Source of the DNA: Brachyspira intermedia PWS/A
GTDB taxonomy: Bacteria; Spirochaetota; Brachyspiria; Brachyspirales; Brachyspiraceae
Reading direction: 5' to 3'
Assembly: GCF_000223215.1 (NCBI RefSeq)
Contig: NC_017243.1
Coordinates: forward strand, 124,001 to 188,000
DNA length: 64,000 nt
The translations under genes were made by a program, and so were the position numbers. Each line of letters opens with the position of its first letter. Within the stretch, counting starts at the first letter, position 1. Positions 44,327 to 54,442 of the stretch are shown in pieces. Under the pieces are notes generated by a model. The model worked only from the letters and a program-made list of their open reading frames with translations. It ran no database searches and was not told the DNA's origin.

Positions 44327-45481
44327 TTAGAATCTAGCACTCAAATAAGGCATAGGATTCTTATGATCTCCTCCAACTCTAATCTCGAAATGGCAGTGTA
44401 TTCCTGTAGTTCTTCCAGTATTTCCTATTAAAGCTATTTTTTCGCCTCTTTTTACCTTCTGACCATAATCAACAAGAAGTTTAGAGTTATGTCCGTATGC
44501 AGTTTGATAACCATTAGCATGGGTAATTAGAACAAACCAACCATATCCGTTTCTCCATCCTGCAAATGTAACAGTACCATCAGCAACTGCAAGTATAGGA
44601 GTACCATAAGGTCCTGCTATATCTACACCATAGTGATAACTTTTTTCCTGATTGAAAGGAGAAAGTCTAGCACCGAATCCGCTTGATATTCTTCCGCCTC
44701 CTGCAACAGGCCAGCCTAAAGGAATTTCTTTATGTATTTTTGGAGATACTTCCATAAATGAAAGAATATTCTTCTGATATGAATCTAATTCGCTTAACAT
44801 TTTGTCGATGTTACCGGATTCATTATTATTGTTAAATGTACCCATATCATTGTAATCTATAATATAAGATATAGATTTAATAACATTATTATATTCAGTT
44901 AATGCTTTAGAGAATCTATTAAGAGATTTTTTATAATCTTCTATTAATGTATAAGTTTTAGCTTCTCTTGCTGAGAGAGTATTATAAAATTCTCTAGCTT
45001 CTTTCTGTCTAATATATGCATCATAACCAGTATAAATCAAAGCAGAAAATACTAATACAAGAAATAAAATCATAAAATTATTGATAGGAAGTCTAACACC
45101 ATGTTCTTCATCATCATAGAATATAAGTATGCTTCTTTCATGATTACCTTTTCTTTTAATAGCTCCTACAACTGATTTAAATACATGTCTTATTCCGTAA
45201 GTAGAATTATATAATTTATTAAGTATTTTTTTAGTTCTATTAAATTTTATTTTTGCTCTTGGGGCTTTATATCTTGAAGAAGGAGTTAATTTAACATTTT
45301 TCTTATAGTTTATATCGAATCTGGAATTTGAATTATCAGCAGATTTATTAGCATCTTTGAAGTTTCCTACAAATTGTTTAGCTAAATTTTTTACATCTTT
45401 TGAAGTTTCTTCCAAATAATATTTATCCAACTGAGCATTGGACTTTTTTTCTTTTGTTAAAGTATCGTCTGTAATTAAAAT
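44327..45481 (-). CDS. M23-family peptidoglycan endopeptidase, membrane-anchored
   Basis: About 385 residues. One membrane helix (FMILFLVLVFSALIYTGY), a coiled coil, then a LytM/M23 domain: HYGVDIAGPYGTPILAVADG, TAYGH and the closing HCHFEIRV carry the zinc-binding His/Asp residues. The start is unusual: AAGGAG overlaps the ruvB stop codon (TAAGGAG) and six bases later the in-frame codon is ATT, with no ATG, GTG or TTG nearby. An ATG at 45535 in frame lies inside ruvB without a good ribosome site. The enzyme trims peptidoglycan or activates amidases, acting outside the inner membrane. Confidence 0.7.
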   Translation of the reverse strand: MLITDDTLTKEKKSNAQLDKYYLEETSKDVKNLAKQFVGNFKDANKSADNSNSRFDINYKKNVKLTPSSRYKAPRAKIKFNRTKKILNKLYNSTYGIRHVFKSVVGAIKRKGNHERSILIFYDDEEHGVRLPINNFMILFLVLVFSALIYTGYDAYIRQKEAREFYNTLSAREAKTYTLIEDYKKSLNRFSKALTEYNNVIKSISYIIDYNDMGTFNNNNESGNIDKMLSELDSYQKNILSFMEVSPKIHKEIPLGWPVAGGGRISSGFGARLSPFNQEKSYHYGVDIAGPYGTPILAVADGTVTFAGWRNGYGWFVLITHANGYQTAYGHNSKLLVDYGQKVKRGEKIALIGNTGRTTGIHCHFEIRVGGDHKNPMPYLSARF

Positions 45482-45491
45482 AGTAAGCTCC

Positions 45492-46529
45492 TTAAAAATC
45501 AAATAATCCTCTTTCTTCTTCATAATTATCGTCATACTTTGAAGAAAGATTTAAATAACCATAAGCCTTATTTGTAGCAACTCTTCCTTTTGGAGTTCTT
45601 TTTATAAATCCGCATTGTATAAGATAAGGCTCTATTACATCTTCTATAGTTTCTATCTGTTCGGATAAAGATACCGATAAAGTATCAACTCCTACAGGAC
45701 CTCCGTTATAATGTTTAATAATAGTATTTAAATAAAGTTTGTCAAGTGCTTCAAAGCCGTTTTTATCTATTCCTAATTTTTCAAGAGAATCACAGGCAAA
45801 CTCTTCGTCTATTTTTAAAACATCATGTACGGTGGCAAAGTCAAAAACTCTTCTTAAAAGCCTATTAACTATCCTTGGTGTTCCTCTAGATCTTGAAGCT
45901 ATTGAAATGGCAGCCTCATCTGTGATATCTATATTAAGAAATTCTGAACTTCTCTTTACTATATTAGCCAAATCTTCATTGGTATAAAATTCAAGTCTTT
46001 CTACTATTCCGAATCTATCATATAAAGGCGTACTTAATAAACCGCTTCTTGTTGTAGCACCTATCAAAGTAAAATGCGGTAATTTCACTCTAAAACTTTT
46101 AGCAGATGTTCCTTCTCCCACCTTTATATCTACGAAAAAATCTTCCATAGCTGAATAAAGCACTTCTTCAACTACGGTTCTAAGTCTATGTATTTCATCT
46201 ATGAATAGTATATCTTTTTCACCCAAAGTAGTGAGTATAGAAGCCAAATCTCCTGGACGCTCTATTATAGGTGCTGATGTGGCTTTTATATTGCTTCCCA
46301 TTTCATTTGCTATTATTTGGGCTAATGTAGTTTTTCCAAGTCCTGGTGGACCGTAAAATAATATATGATCCAAAGAAACATCTCTTTTCTTAGCACTATC
46401 TATAAAGACTTTCAATTTTGATTTTATATTTTTCTGTCCCAAAAAGTCATCAAAACCTTGAGGTCTTATATTATTATTGGGCTTGTCATAAGAGTTTTCT
46501 TCAGCATTTGTTATGCTTTCTTTATCCAT
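45492..46529 (-). CDS. ruvB: Holliday junction branch migration helicase RuvB
   Basis: 345 residues, full-length AAA+ motor. Walker [13 protein letters not shown] (about residues 60-71), Walker [10 protein letters not shown], the sensor [21 protein letters not shown] segment and a C-terminal winged-helix domain ending [12 protein letters not shown]. It drives branch migration with RuvA, which is not in this window. It is the first gene of a likely operon with the M23 peptidase gene and perhaps the methyltransferase gene. Confidence 0.96.
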   Translation of the reverse strand: MDKESITNAEENSYDKPNNNIRPQGFDDFLGQKNIKSKLKVFIDSAKKRDVSLDHILFYGPPGLGKTTLAQIIANEMGSNIKATSAPIIERPGDLASILTTLGEKDILFIDEIHRLRTVVEEVLYSAMEDFFVDIKVGEGTSAKSFRVKLPHFTLIGATTRSGLLSTPLYDRFGIVERLEFYTNEDLANIVKRSSEFLNIDITDEAAISIASRSRGTPRIVNRLLRRVFDFATVHDVLKIDEEFACDSLEKLGIDKNGFEALDKLYLNTIIKHYNGGPVGVDTLSVSLSEQIETIEDVIEPYLIQCGFIKRTPKGRVATNKAYGYLNLSSKYDDNYEEERGLFDF

Positions 46530-46574
46530 GGTCTATGAATTATATATTAAAATTCTTTAAATAACAAATTTTAT

Positions 46575-46780
46575 TAACACGCGGTTAGATGATATTATAT
46601 TTAAAAACAGTTATTATTAAAGTATTATTCTATAATATATAGCCAACTAAACGCGTGCTGAATTGGCTATAAATTTAATAAAATCTTGGGCGGGTGCTAT
46701 AATTTATAATAAAGCAAAAAGATAAAATAAAGTGAAAATTACATATTAGATAATAAAGAATAAAGGGCGGGGTGTGTAAA
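46575..46780. repeat. R2 palindromic motif array (C C' B A)
   Basis: TAACACGCGGTT (46575), inverted partner AAACGCGTGCTGA near 46648, CTTGGGCGGGTGCT (46685) and AAAGGGCGGGGTGTGTAAA (46762). The C pair here is the CACGCGG variant also seen at 3322. No left half is present. Confidence 0.65.
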
Positions 46781-46810
46781 TAGTTTTTTATTATTGCTAT
46801 TCTTGGGGTA

Positions 46811-47038
46811 ACAATTTTTATTAGCAATAATAAATTATGAAATATTATAAAGCTGACCATAAAAATTGTGAGCGTCTGCTAAGTTTACTTGGCAGAGCAA
46901 TAAAAGCGAACAATTTTTATTAGCAATAATAAGAATAATATTATGAAATATTATAAAGTTAACTATAAAAATTGTGAGCGTCTGCTAAGTTTACTTGGCA
47001 GAGCAATAAAAGCGAACAATTTTTATTAGCAATAATTG
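46811..47038. repeat. Tandem repeat with hairpins upstream of a chemoreceptor
   Basis: Starts of the unit at 46811, 46910 and 47016 (spacing 99 and 106), each beginning ACAATTTTTATTAGCAATAA. Two full units also carry ATAAAAATTGT, the inverse of that start, and the hairpin TCTGCTAAG-TTTA-CTTGGCAGA. The array ends about 70 bases before the chemoreceptor start at 47106. No protein is encoded. It may form a structured leader or bind a regulator. Confidence 0.7.
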
Positions 47039-47105
47039 TATATAAATACATATTATTGTATAATAATGTAAATATAATTTATAATATCTTTTGGGAGATA
47101 CCTTA

Positions 47106-49055
47106 ATGAAGATCTTTAACAGCCTGCAATTTAAAATAAGTATGGTTATAATTGTTCCTTTTATTATCATGCTTGTTATATCAAATTTATTTAACATATT
47201 TTCTGTTAATAATGTTACTAAAAAACTTTCATATAAGGTATTGGAGGAAAGTGCCAAAGGAGAGGCAGCTAAAGTACAGTCCATTGTTCAGGAAGCATTC
47301 GATAGTTTAAGTACATTTGAATATACAATAGATAATTTATACAGATCAGGAGAGAGAAACAGAGAAGTATATAAAAATACAACTAAAGATTTTTTTAGTA
47401 CTCTTCCTGATAATACAGGAGCTTTGTTTCTTATATTTAAAAATAATGTAATGGGCAATGATGCTGATTATATAAATGATCCTAACTATTCAGAAGCAGG
47501 CGGTATGTTTTCAGATTATGTATATAGAAATAATGGTTCTGCTGCCGACAGAGGTATGACAAGAGAAGAATTAAAAAGTGACTATTATTCAGTGCCTGTA
47601 ACTACAGGAAATATTAATATTACATCTATATATGATTTTGAAGTAGGCGGCAAGATGGTAAAAATGAACACTTGGTCTATACCTTTAAAAAATAACGGAG
47701 AAATTATAGGCGTTGCAGGTGTAGATATATTTATAGAATCATTAGCCCCTATAATGGATAATATTAATCCTTTTGAAAATACTCTCACTTCTTTATTTGA
47801 TCATAATGGTACACTTCTCTATAATAAAGAAAATGAAACTTATGTTGGTAAAAATGTTTATGAGGCATATCCTTATTACAGGGATAATAATGTATTAGAA
47901 AGTATAAAAGCAGGTCAAACTGTGATATTTGAGGATTTCAGTGCAACATTAAATACTAAATCTACATATATATTTGTACCTATAAAACTTGAAACAGGTC
48001 AGAATTGGGGTATGAAAATATTAGTTCCTAATTATGTAATACTTGAAGATAGTAATAATATAAGAAATATTATGATTATAATTTTAGCTTTGATATTAGT
48101 AATAGTCTTTATTATTACACCTCTAATAATAAATAAAAAAGTTGTATTTATCATTAAATTACTTGCTCAGGATTTGACTAAATTATCTAAAGGAGATATA
48201 TCTTGGGATACTCCTCCAGGATTTACAGAACTTAAAGATGAGTGGGGAGATATAGCCAGAGCAATAAAAAGTATATTAGATAATTTAAATAATGTTATGA
48301 ATACGGTTAAAGAATCATCAGAACAAGTTGAAAGTGCTGCCAATGAAGTTCTTTCAGGAAATAATGATTTATCTAATAGAACAGAAATGCAGGCTTCCAG
48401 CTTGGAGGAAACAGCATCAACTATGAATGAAATGGCTTCTAATGTGAAATTTGCCGTTTCTGATATATATGATAGTACAAATATGGTTGTTGAAGCAAAG
48501 GATTATGTAGGCAAGGCAGGTAAAATAATAGAAGAAAGCGTTAATAAAATGGATGCTGTTTATGAGTCCAGTTCTAAAATAATGGATATAACTAAAATTA
48601 TAGAATCTATTGCATTTCAAACAAATATACTTGCACTTAATGCTTCAGTAGAGGCGGCAAGAGCTGGAGAGCAGGGAAGAGGTTTTGCTGTTGTAGCCAG
48701 CGAAGTTAGAAATTTGGCACAGAATACACAAGAATCCGTAAAAAATATTACTTCTCTTATAGTTGATAGTAATGATAAAATCAATTTAGCTGCTGCTAGC
48801 GTTAATGAATCTAAGGATATTTTTAATGATATATCAGACAGAATGGATAAAGTTTCTGATTTGATGCAGAAGGTTAATATAGCTGCTAAAGAACAGGAAA
48901 ATGGAATAGGGCAGATTAATGTTGCTATAAATGAAATGGATTCTTCTGTTCAGCAAAATGCTGCTTTAGTAGAGGAGGCTAGTTCTTCATCTCAGTTGCT
49001 TTTAAATGAGGCTCAAAATTTAAATAAATTAATCGATTTCTTTAAATTAAGATAA
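47106..49055 (+). CDS. Methyl-accepting chemotaxis protein, dCache type
   Basis: 649 residues from the ATG at 47106 with GGGAG upstream; an in-frame TTG at 47091 overlaps that ribosome site and is rejected. TM1 about 12-34, dCache-like sensor (about 40-310, with [15 protein letters not shown]), TM2 about 320-343, HAMP-like region, then a full signalling domain with the invariant [20 protein letters not shown] tip. It belongs to a different subgroup from the trio at 12.4-18.4 kb in both sensor and adaptation helices. The long, repeat-bearing leader is unusual. Confidence 0.93.
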   Translation: MKIFNSLQFKISMVIIVPFIIMLVISNLFNIFSVNNVTKKLSYKVLEESAKGEAAKVQSIVQEAFDSLSTFEYTIDNLYRSGERNREVYKNTTKDFFSTLPDNTGALFLIFKNNVMGNDADYINDPNYSEAGGMFSDYVYRNNGSAADRGMTREELKSDYYSVPVTTGNINITSIYDFEVGGKMVKMNTWSIPLKNNGEIIGVAGVDIFIESLAPIMDNINPFENTLTSLFDHNGTLLYNKENETYVGKNVYEAYPYYRDNNVLESIKAGQTVIFEDFSATLNTKSTYIFVPIKLETGQNWGMKILVPNYVILEDSNNIRNIMIIILALILVIVFIITPLIINKKVVFIIKLLAQDLTKLSKGDISWDTPPGFTELKDEWGDIARAIKSILDNLNNVMNTVKESSEQVESAANEVLSGNNDLSNRTEMQASSLEETASTMNEMASNVKFAVSDIYDSTNMVVEAKDYVGKAGKIIEESVNKMDAVYESSSKIMDITKIIESIAFQTNILALNASVEAARAGEQGRGFAVVASEVRNLAQNTQESVKNITSLIVDSNDKINLAAASVNESKDIFNDISDRMDKVSDLMQKVNIAAKEQENGIGQINVAINEMDSSVQQNAALVEEASSSSQLLLNEAQNLNKLIDFFKLR

Positions 49056-49100
49056 TGATTACTTACATACTAGTATAAATTAAATACAATATATAATTAT

Positions 49101-49143
49101 AAGTGTTTTATTATTGAACAGATATAATAAAACACTTTTTTAT
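49101..49143 (+). terminator. Terminator after the fourth chemoreceptor
   Basis: Arms AAGTGTTTTATTA / TAATAAAACACTT, 11-base loop, T-run, 46 bases after the stop. Confidence 0.85.
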
Positions 49144-49395
49144 TATTATAATATTATCACCATTTTATTTTATAAAAATCAAAAATTATATACAAATCAT
49201 CAAATCAATAGTATTATTTTTATATTTATTATTCTATATTATTTATTTTTATCATAAAATATAATAAATACAGTATAAAAAATGTTCTAAATTGTAGAAT
49301 TGGTATATTTATTGCATAAAATACTTAACAAGATTTTATTTGACTTATAAGTATATTTTATATTATACTATACAATATCATTAGGAGTTTTGTTA
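49144..49395. other. AT-rich region upstream of lon
   Basis: No gene. The only local structure noted is TTCTA-AATTG-TAGAA around 49283-49297, a short inverted repeat that could be an operator. No CIRCE-type heat-shock element (TTAGCACTC inverted) is present. Confidence 0.3.
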
Positions 49396-51900
49396 ATGGC
49401 TAAGGATAAAGATAAATTAGATAATAATAAAAATATCGATAATAATAAAAATAAAAAAGAGGATAATACGGTTGCAATCGTGGAAGATAAATTACCTTCA
49501 AGATTAATAATCATACCAGTAATGGGAAAACCTTTATTTCCCGGGCTTTATGCACCATTTCCTATACCGGCTCATCATGCAGATGCTGTAAATAAGGCTA
49601 TAGCCGAAAATGACGGATTTTTAGGACTTAATTTATATATTTCTGATACTCCGTCTGAAAAGAAAACGCCTTCTGTTGATGAAATTTATAAAGTTGGTGT
49701 TGTTGTAAAAGTATTCAAAAAATTAAATTTGCCTGACGGCGGACTTAATCTTCTTATAAATTCCATACGAAGATATAAAGTTATAAAATTTGTAACTACA
49801 GATCCTGTAATAAGAGCTGAACCTCTTTATATACCTGATATAGATCCTTTCAGAAATGAGAAAGAAGCCAAAGAAATAAAAGCATATACTAGAGCTTTAC
49901 TTTCAGATATAAAAGCCATAAGTGAGAATAATCCGCTTTTTACTGAAGAAATGCGTCTTACTATGGTGAATGTTGATGATCCCGGAAGATTAGCTGATTT
50001 TGTTACATCTATGCTTAATGTAGAGCGTGCAAGTCAGCAGGAAATACTTGAAACTTTTGATATTCAGGAAAGACTTGAAAAGGTTCATCTTCTTCTTCAA
50101 AAAGAGAGAGAAATATCAGAAATACAGCAGAAGATTCAAGGTAGCATTAATTCTAAAGTACAAAAACAGCAAAGAGAATATTTCTTAAAAGAACAATTAA
50201 AAGAAATAAAAAAAGAATTGGGCTATGATACAGATCCTAAACAAAGAGATATAGAGAAATACAAAAAAACTCTTGAAGAACTTAATGTTATAGATGAAGT
50301 TAAAGAGAGAATGGAACAGGAGATAGAAAAGATTTCTACAATAGATACTCATTCTCCGGAATATACTGTTTCTAAAAATTATTTGGATACTTTATTTGCT
50401 TTGCCTTGGAATAAGGAAAATAAAGAAAGAGAAGATATTTCAAAAAGTAAAAAGATATTGGACAGAGATCATTACGGACTTGAAGATGTTAAAGAGAGAA
50501 TATACGAATTTTTAGCAGTGAGAAAATTAAATCCTGAGAAAAAATCTTCTATACTATGTTTTGTAGGTCCTCCGGGGGTTGGTAAAACTTCTATAGGTAA
50601 GAGTATTGCTGAGGCATTAGACAGACCTTTCTTCAGATTTTCTTTAGGCGGTATGAGAGATGAAGCTGAAATTAAAGGACATAGAAGAACTTATATAGGT
50701 GCTATGCCTGGTAAAATTATTGAAGCTTTGAAGATAGTAAAAGTAAAAAATCCGGTACTTATGCTTGATGAAATTGATAAATTGGGAACTAGTTTTCAGG
50801 GCGATCCTTCAAGTGCCTTACTTGAAGTTTTAGATCCGGAACAGAATGCATCATTTAGAGATCATTATTTGGATTTGCCTTTCGATTTATCAAATGTTTT
50901 ATTTATAACTACTGCAAATACACTTGATACAATTCCTAGACCTTTGCTTGACAGAATGGAAGTTATAAGACTTTCAGGATACATTATGGAGGAGAAATTA
51001 AAAATAGCTTCTAAATATATTATACCTAGACAGGTTAAAGCTCATGGACTTGATATAAAAAATATAAAATTTACTAATAAGGCTATAAGTACGATAATAG
51101 ACGGATATGCTAGAGAGGCTGGGGTTAGAAATTTTGAAAGAAGAATAGAAAGAATATGCAGAAAAATTGCTGCTGATATTGTAGAGCATAATAAAAAAAC
51201 TTACAGCTATACAGTAGATGAAAAAGATTTAGAGAAGTATCTTAAAAAGCCAATATTTACAGAAGATTTCACAGAGAAGGATTTGAAGCCTGGAAACTCT
51301 ATAGGATTAGCTTGGACATCTTTAGGCGGGGCAACTCTTACTATAGAATCAATAAAGGTATCAGAGAAAAAAGATTCTGGAAACATACAAGTAACAGGAC
51401 AGCTTGGCGATGTTATGAGCGAGAGTGTAGAGATAGCTTATAGTTATGTAAAAAGCGTTGCCAAAGATTATGGCGTTGCTGAAAATTATTTTAATGATGC
51501 TATGATTCACTTGCATATTCCTGAGGGAGCTACTCCTAAAGACGGCCCTTCAGCAGGTATTACTATGGCTACTGCCTTGCTTTCACTTTCTATGAATAAA
51601 GTTATAAGAAATGATACTGCTATGACAGGCGAGCTTTCATTGAATGGAAAAGTTTTGCCTATAGGTGGACTTAAAGAAAAAACTATAGCGGCAAAAAGGC
51701 TTGGATTCATTAAGCATATAATAATACCTTATGAGAATATTAGGGATTTAGATGAGATTCCTGAAAATGTTAAAAAGGGTTTAGCTTTCCATCCTGTTAA
51801 AGATGTTAAAGAGGTATTTGATTTTATGTTTAAATTGAATAAGCTAAATAAATCAGAAAACAAAAAATCATCTAAAAAAACATACAAAAAAAGTAAATAA
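49396..51900 (+). CDS. lon: ATP-dependent protease La (Lon)
   Basis: 834 residues from the ATG at 49396, which TTAGGAG precedes by eight bases; an in-frame TTG two codons earlier is rejected. A Lys/Asn-rich N-terminal tail precedes the substrate-recognition domain (LPSRLIIIPVMGKPLFPG). Walker A GPPGVGKTSIGKS (about 390-402) and Walker B VLMLDEIDKLG follow. The protease domain has the catalytic Ser in PKDGPSAGIT (about 719) and the Lys in GGLKEK (about 762). It degrades misfolded and regulatory proteins in the cytoplasm. The C-terminus carries an extra Lys/Ser-rich tail. Confidence 0.97.
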   Translation: MAKDKDKLDNNKNIDNNKNKKEDNTVAIVEDKLPSRLIIIPVMGKPLFPGLYAPFPIPAHHADAVNKAIAENDGFLGLNLYISDTPSEKKTPSVDEIYKVGVVVKVFKKLNLPDGGLNLLINSIRRYKVIKFVTTDPVIRAEPLYIPDIDPFRNEKEAKEIKAYTRALLSDIKAISENNPLFTEEMRLTMVNVDDPGRLADFVTSMLNVERASQQEILETFDIQERLEKVHLLLQKEREISEIQQKIQGSINSKVQKQQREYFLKEQLKEIKKELGYDTDPKQRDIEKYKKTLEELNVIDEVKERMEQEIEKISTIDTHSPEYTVSKNYLDTLFALPWNKENKEREDISKSKKILDRDHYGLEDVKERIYEFLAVRKLNPEKKSSILCFVGPPGVGKTSIGKSIAEALDRPFFRFSLGGMRDEAEIKGHRRTYIGAMPGKIIEALKIVKVKNPVLMLDEIDKLGTSFQGDPSSALLEVLDPEQNASFRDHYLDLPFDLSNVLFITTANTLDTIPRPLLDRMEVIRLSGYIMEEKLKIASKYIIPRQVKAHGLDIKNIKFTNKAISTIIDGYAREAGVRNFERRIERICRKIAADIVEHNKKTYSYTVDEKDLEKYLKKPIFTEDFTEKDLKPGNSIGLAWTSLGGATLTIESIKVSEKKDSGNIQVTGQLGDVMSESVEIAYSYVKSVAKDYGVAENYFNDAMIHLHIPEGATPKDGPSAGITMATALLSLSMNKVIRNDTAMTGELSLNGKVLPIGGLKEKTIAAKRLGFIKHIIIPYENIRDLDEIPENVKKGLAFHPVKDVKEVFDFMFKLNKLNKSENKKSSKKTYKKSK

Positions 51901-51922
51901 AAAAATTATAATATAAAATCAT

Positions 51923-51957
51923 AAAAGGTGCAGGATTAATTATTCTGCATCTTTTTT
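51923..51957 (+). terminator. Terminator after lon
   Basis: Arms AAAAGGTGCAG / CTGCATCTTTTTT, 11-base loop, followed by T. Confidence 0.8.
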
Positions 51958-51986
51958 ATTATTAATAAAAATATACAATAATAATA

Positions 51987-52453
51987 TATACTGAAAATTT
52001 TTAACTTTGTCAAATATTCGCCATACCCTACGGGTACACTTCGTGTGGGCTTTCCGCACGGTATTGCAAATCATTATGGATAGCCAACTATACGTGCGGC
52101 TGATTACTTATTATTGTACAAAAATTATTTAATCAATATTATATAATATTGATTTGATATTATAAAAAATTATAATTTATATTCACAAAAAAGTAGCTGC
52201 CACAGGCACGCTTCGCGAAAACGCAATTGCTATAACTTTATATTTTAAGAATATCTATCAAATATGGTGTAATACCCTAATTTTAGGTTAAAAATGCAGT
52301 TGTTTTGGTTCTCGCCGCAGGCGGGCTTCGCCTTATACCAATACCGAAAGGTACCTACTCGGTAAAAGAACTGGGGGTTCGTGGGCTAGTCCCCGAAAAT
52401 AATAACAATATAAAAAATAAAATTGACAAAATATAGTTTTGTAGGTAATGCTA
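51987..52453. repeat. R1 MITE-like repeat, copy f, with R2-like motifs inside
   Basis: Left end TATACTGAAAATTTTTAACT then TTGTCA (51987-52012); right end TGACAAAATATAG (52432 onward). Inside are an R2-type C pair (CCGCACGGT near 52074 and TACGTGCGGCTG near 52110), ACGCTTCGCGAAA (near 52209), an arm carrying AACCAAAAG/CTTTTGGTT-like and GGCG/CGCC hairpins, and a decayed form of the 18-base palindrome (GTGGGCTAGTCCCC, near 52389). The gap 51958-52612 has no gene. Confidence 0.65.
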
Positions 52454-52612
52454 AGAAAAGATAATATTTAAACTATTTTACCAATTTATATTACAAATCA
52501 TACTATACAATCATTTTTATATATTATTACTATTTTTTATTACCTATTTATGGTATTATGGTTTTTTATATCAAATATAATTTTTTGAAAATAACTTTTT
52601 ATGAGGAAAATA

Positions 52613-53992
52613 ATGATAAAAAATTTTAATGAGATAACAAAAACTTTAGGTTTTAAAATACTTATAATAGTGATATTAGGTCTTTTGCTTTTGATACCTA
52701 TGTCTTTTATAAACAGTGTTGTAAGAGATAGAATCAGTTATCAAAGAGAGGCTGTATCTTCTATAATAGAGCCTGTGGGAAGCAGTGCCAATATACAAGG
52801 TATAGTTGTTGCAATACCTTATTTAACTAGGGTTATTGACAGTGAGACTAAAGAGATAAGCTATATAAGAAAATATATTTTTTATATGCCTAATGAATAT
52901 AATGTTACGGGCGATGTTGAAGTTTCAAGTTTAAACAGAGGAATATTTAAAGCCCCTATATTCAATTCTAAATTAAATATTACAGGAAGATTTGATAAAT
53001 ACAATGCTGAAATATATAATTTAGATGAAAATAATGATACTATACTTTATGATGAAGCTATGATTATATTAGGAATAGGAAATAAAAAGAATCTTATGAA
53101 GCTTCCTACTATATTAGTTAATGAAAATGAAGAGCTTAAATATTATGAGAAAAATATTAGTATAGCTTTAAATATGTTTAATAATAAATTCTTCTATACC
53201 ATTTCAAGAGATAGAATATTAAATGGTTTTGATTTTAATATTACAATGGACATTCAAGGAGGAAACTCTCTTATAATAACTCCATTAGCTTCTGAAAACA
53301 CTTTTAAAATATCTTCAAAATGGAAAGATCCTAGTTTTACAGGCGGATTCTTGCCTACAAAGAGAGAAGTTAATAATGATGGATTCAATGCCGAGTGGAA
53401 TATAGCCAGTTTTAATACAGCATTTACTAAGTATTGGACTAGCGATGAAAATGCAAATAGAGCAGATAATATTGATGATACTCAATACTTCACTGCAGAT
53501 CAAAATCTTAATAGATCATCAAACAATGTTTTAATATCTTTTCTACTTCTAAATGATAATTATCAGAAAACATCAAGAAGCGTGAAGTATGCAATATTAT
53601 TTATATTCATTCCGTTTTTTGTATTATTTTTATGCGAGGTGCTTTCAAAGAAACGCATACACCCTGTTCAATATATATTAATAGGTATAGCTAATGCAAT
53701 ATTCTATCTACTTCTTTTAGCTATATCAGAACATATAAACTTCAATATTAGTTATTTTATAAGTGCATTGATGGTAACGGCTTTAACTTCAATATATATA
53801 GGCTACATTATAAAATCGCCGAAGTACACTATTTCAATGGCTATTGTAGAGGCTTTGATATACATATTCTTATTTGGAATACTTCAGCTTACTGATTATG
53901 CATTGCTTATGGGAACTTTAGGTTTATTTGCTGTTATTGCTCTTGCTATGTACTTTACTCGCAATGTTGATTGGTATGGTGAGAATAACTAA
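52613..53992 (+). CDS. creD: CreD-like inner membrane protein
   Basis: 459 residues from the ATG at 52613, preceded by AGGA at seven bases; an earlier ATG at 52601 contains that ribosome site and is rejected. One N-terminal helix (GFKILIIVILGLLLLIPMSF), RISYQREAVSSI, a large periplasmic domain with FTGGFLPTKREV and FNAEWNIASFN, then five or six C-terminal helices. This is the CreD/inner-membrane family plan; the usual SGSLPFLPEKREI-like and VxYAxLFI segments are recognisable. Its role is poorly known (linked to colicin tolerance and beta-lactam stress). No creBC partner is nearby. Confidence 0.85.
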   Translation: MIKNFNEITKTLGFKILIIVILGLLLLIPMSFINSVVRDRISYQREAVSSIIEPVGSSANIQGIVVAIPYLTRVIDSETKEISYIRKYIFYMPNEYNVTGDVEVSSLNRGIFKAPIFNSKLNITGRFDKYNAEIYNLDENNDTILYDEAMIILGIGNKKNLMKLPTILVNENEELKYYEKNISIALNMFNNKFFYTISRDRILNGFDFNITMDIQGGNSLIITPLASENTFKISSKWKDPSFTGGFLPTKREVNNDGFNAEWNIASFNTAFTKYWTSDENANRADNIDDTQYFTADQNLNRSSNNVLISFLLLNDNYQKTSRSVKYAILFIFIPFFVLFLCEVLSKKRIHPVQYILIGIANAIFYLLLLAISEHINFNISYFISALMVTALTSIYIGYIIKSPKYTISMAIVEALIYIFLFGILQLTDYALLMGTLGLFAVIALAMYFTRNVDWYGENN

Positions 53993-53998
53993 GTGAAT

Positions 53999-54432
53999 TC
54001 CCGCACGGTGAGCTTAGCTTTAAACATAATAAAAATTATAATTATGAATTTGTTATAATATTTAAGTTTAGTTTATCGTGCGTTGTATATGCTATAAATT
54101 TAAATATCCGCTTGGGTGGGTGCTAACAAATTCTAATTTGGCAGAAAGAAAATAAAAATTTATATTGCATATTAATATTTAAAATATAGAGGGTGGGGTT
54201 TGTAATTAAATTTTAAAACTTAAATTACATACCCCCCCCTTTAGATTTATTATCTATTTTGTAATATGAAATTTTATTTAAATTTTTTGCTTAATTAAGA
54301 AAAAAAGATTCCCGCCCAAGATTTTTTTAAATTTATAGCGTTTACTTAACGCATGCTTTATACAATATTGTTTTTTTGCTATAAGTATAATTTTAATCTT
54401 GATTATATTTTTTGTTTTGCTTAGCATGCGAG
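53999..54432. repeat. R2 palindromic motif array (C C' B A, A' B' C C')
   Basis: CCGCACGGTGAGC (53999), TATCGTGCGTTG near 54075, CGCTTGGGTGGGTGCT near 54108, AGAGGGTGGGGTTTGTAA near 54188, then the inverse TTACATACCCCCCCCTTTAG near 54224, ATTCCCGCCCAAGA near 54310, TAACGCATGCTT near 54347 and AGCATGCGAG near 54423. Two half units meet head to head. It ends ten bases from the stop of the minus-strand gene. Confidence 0.7.
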
Positions 54433-54442
54433 ATAATAAAAA

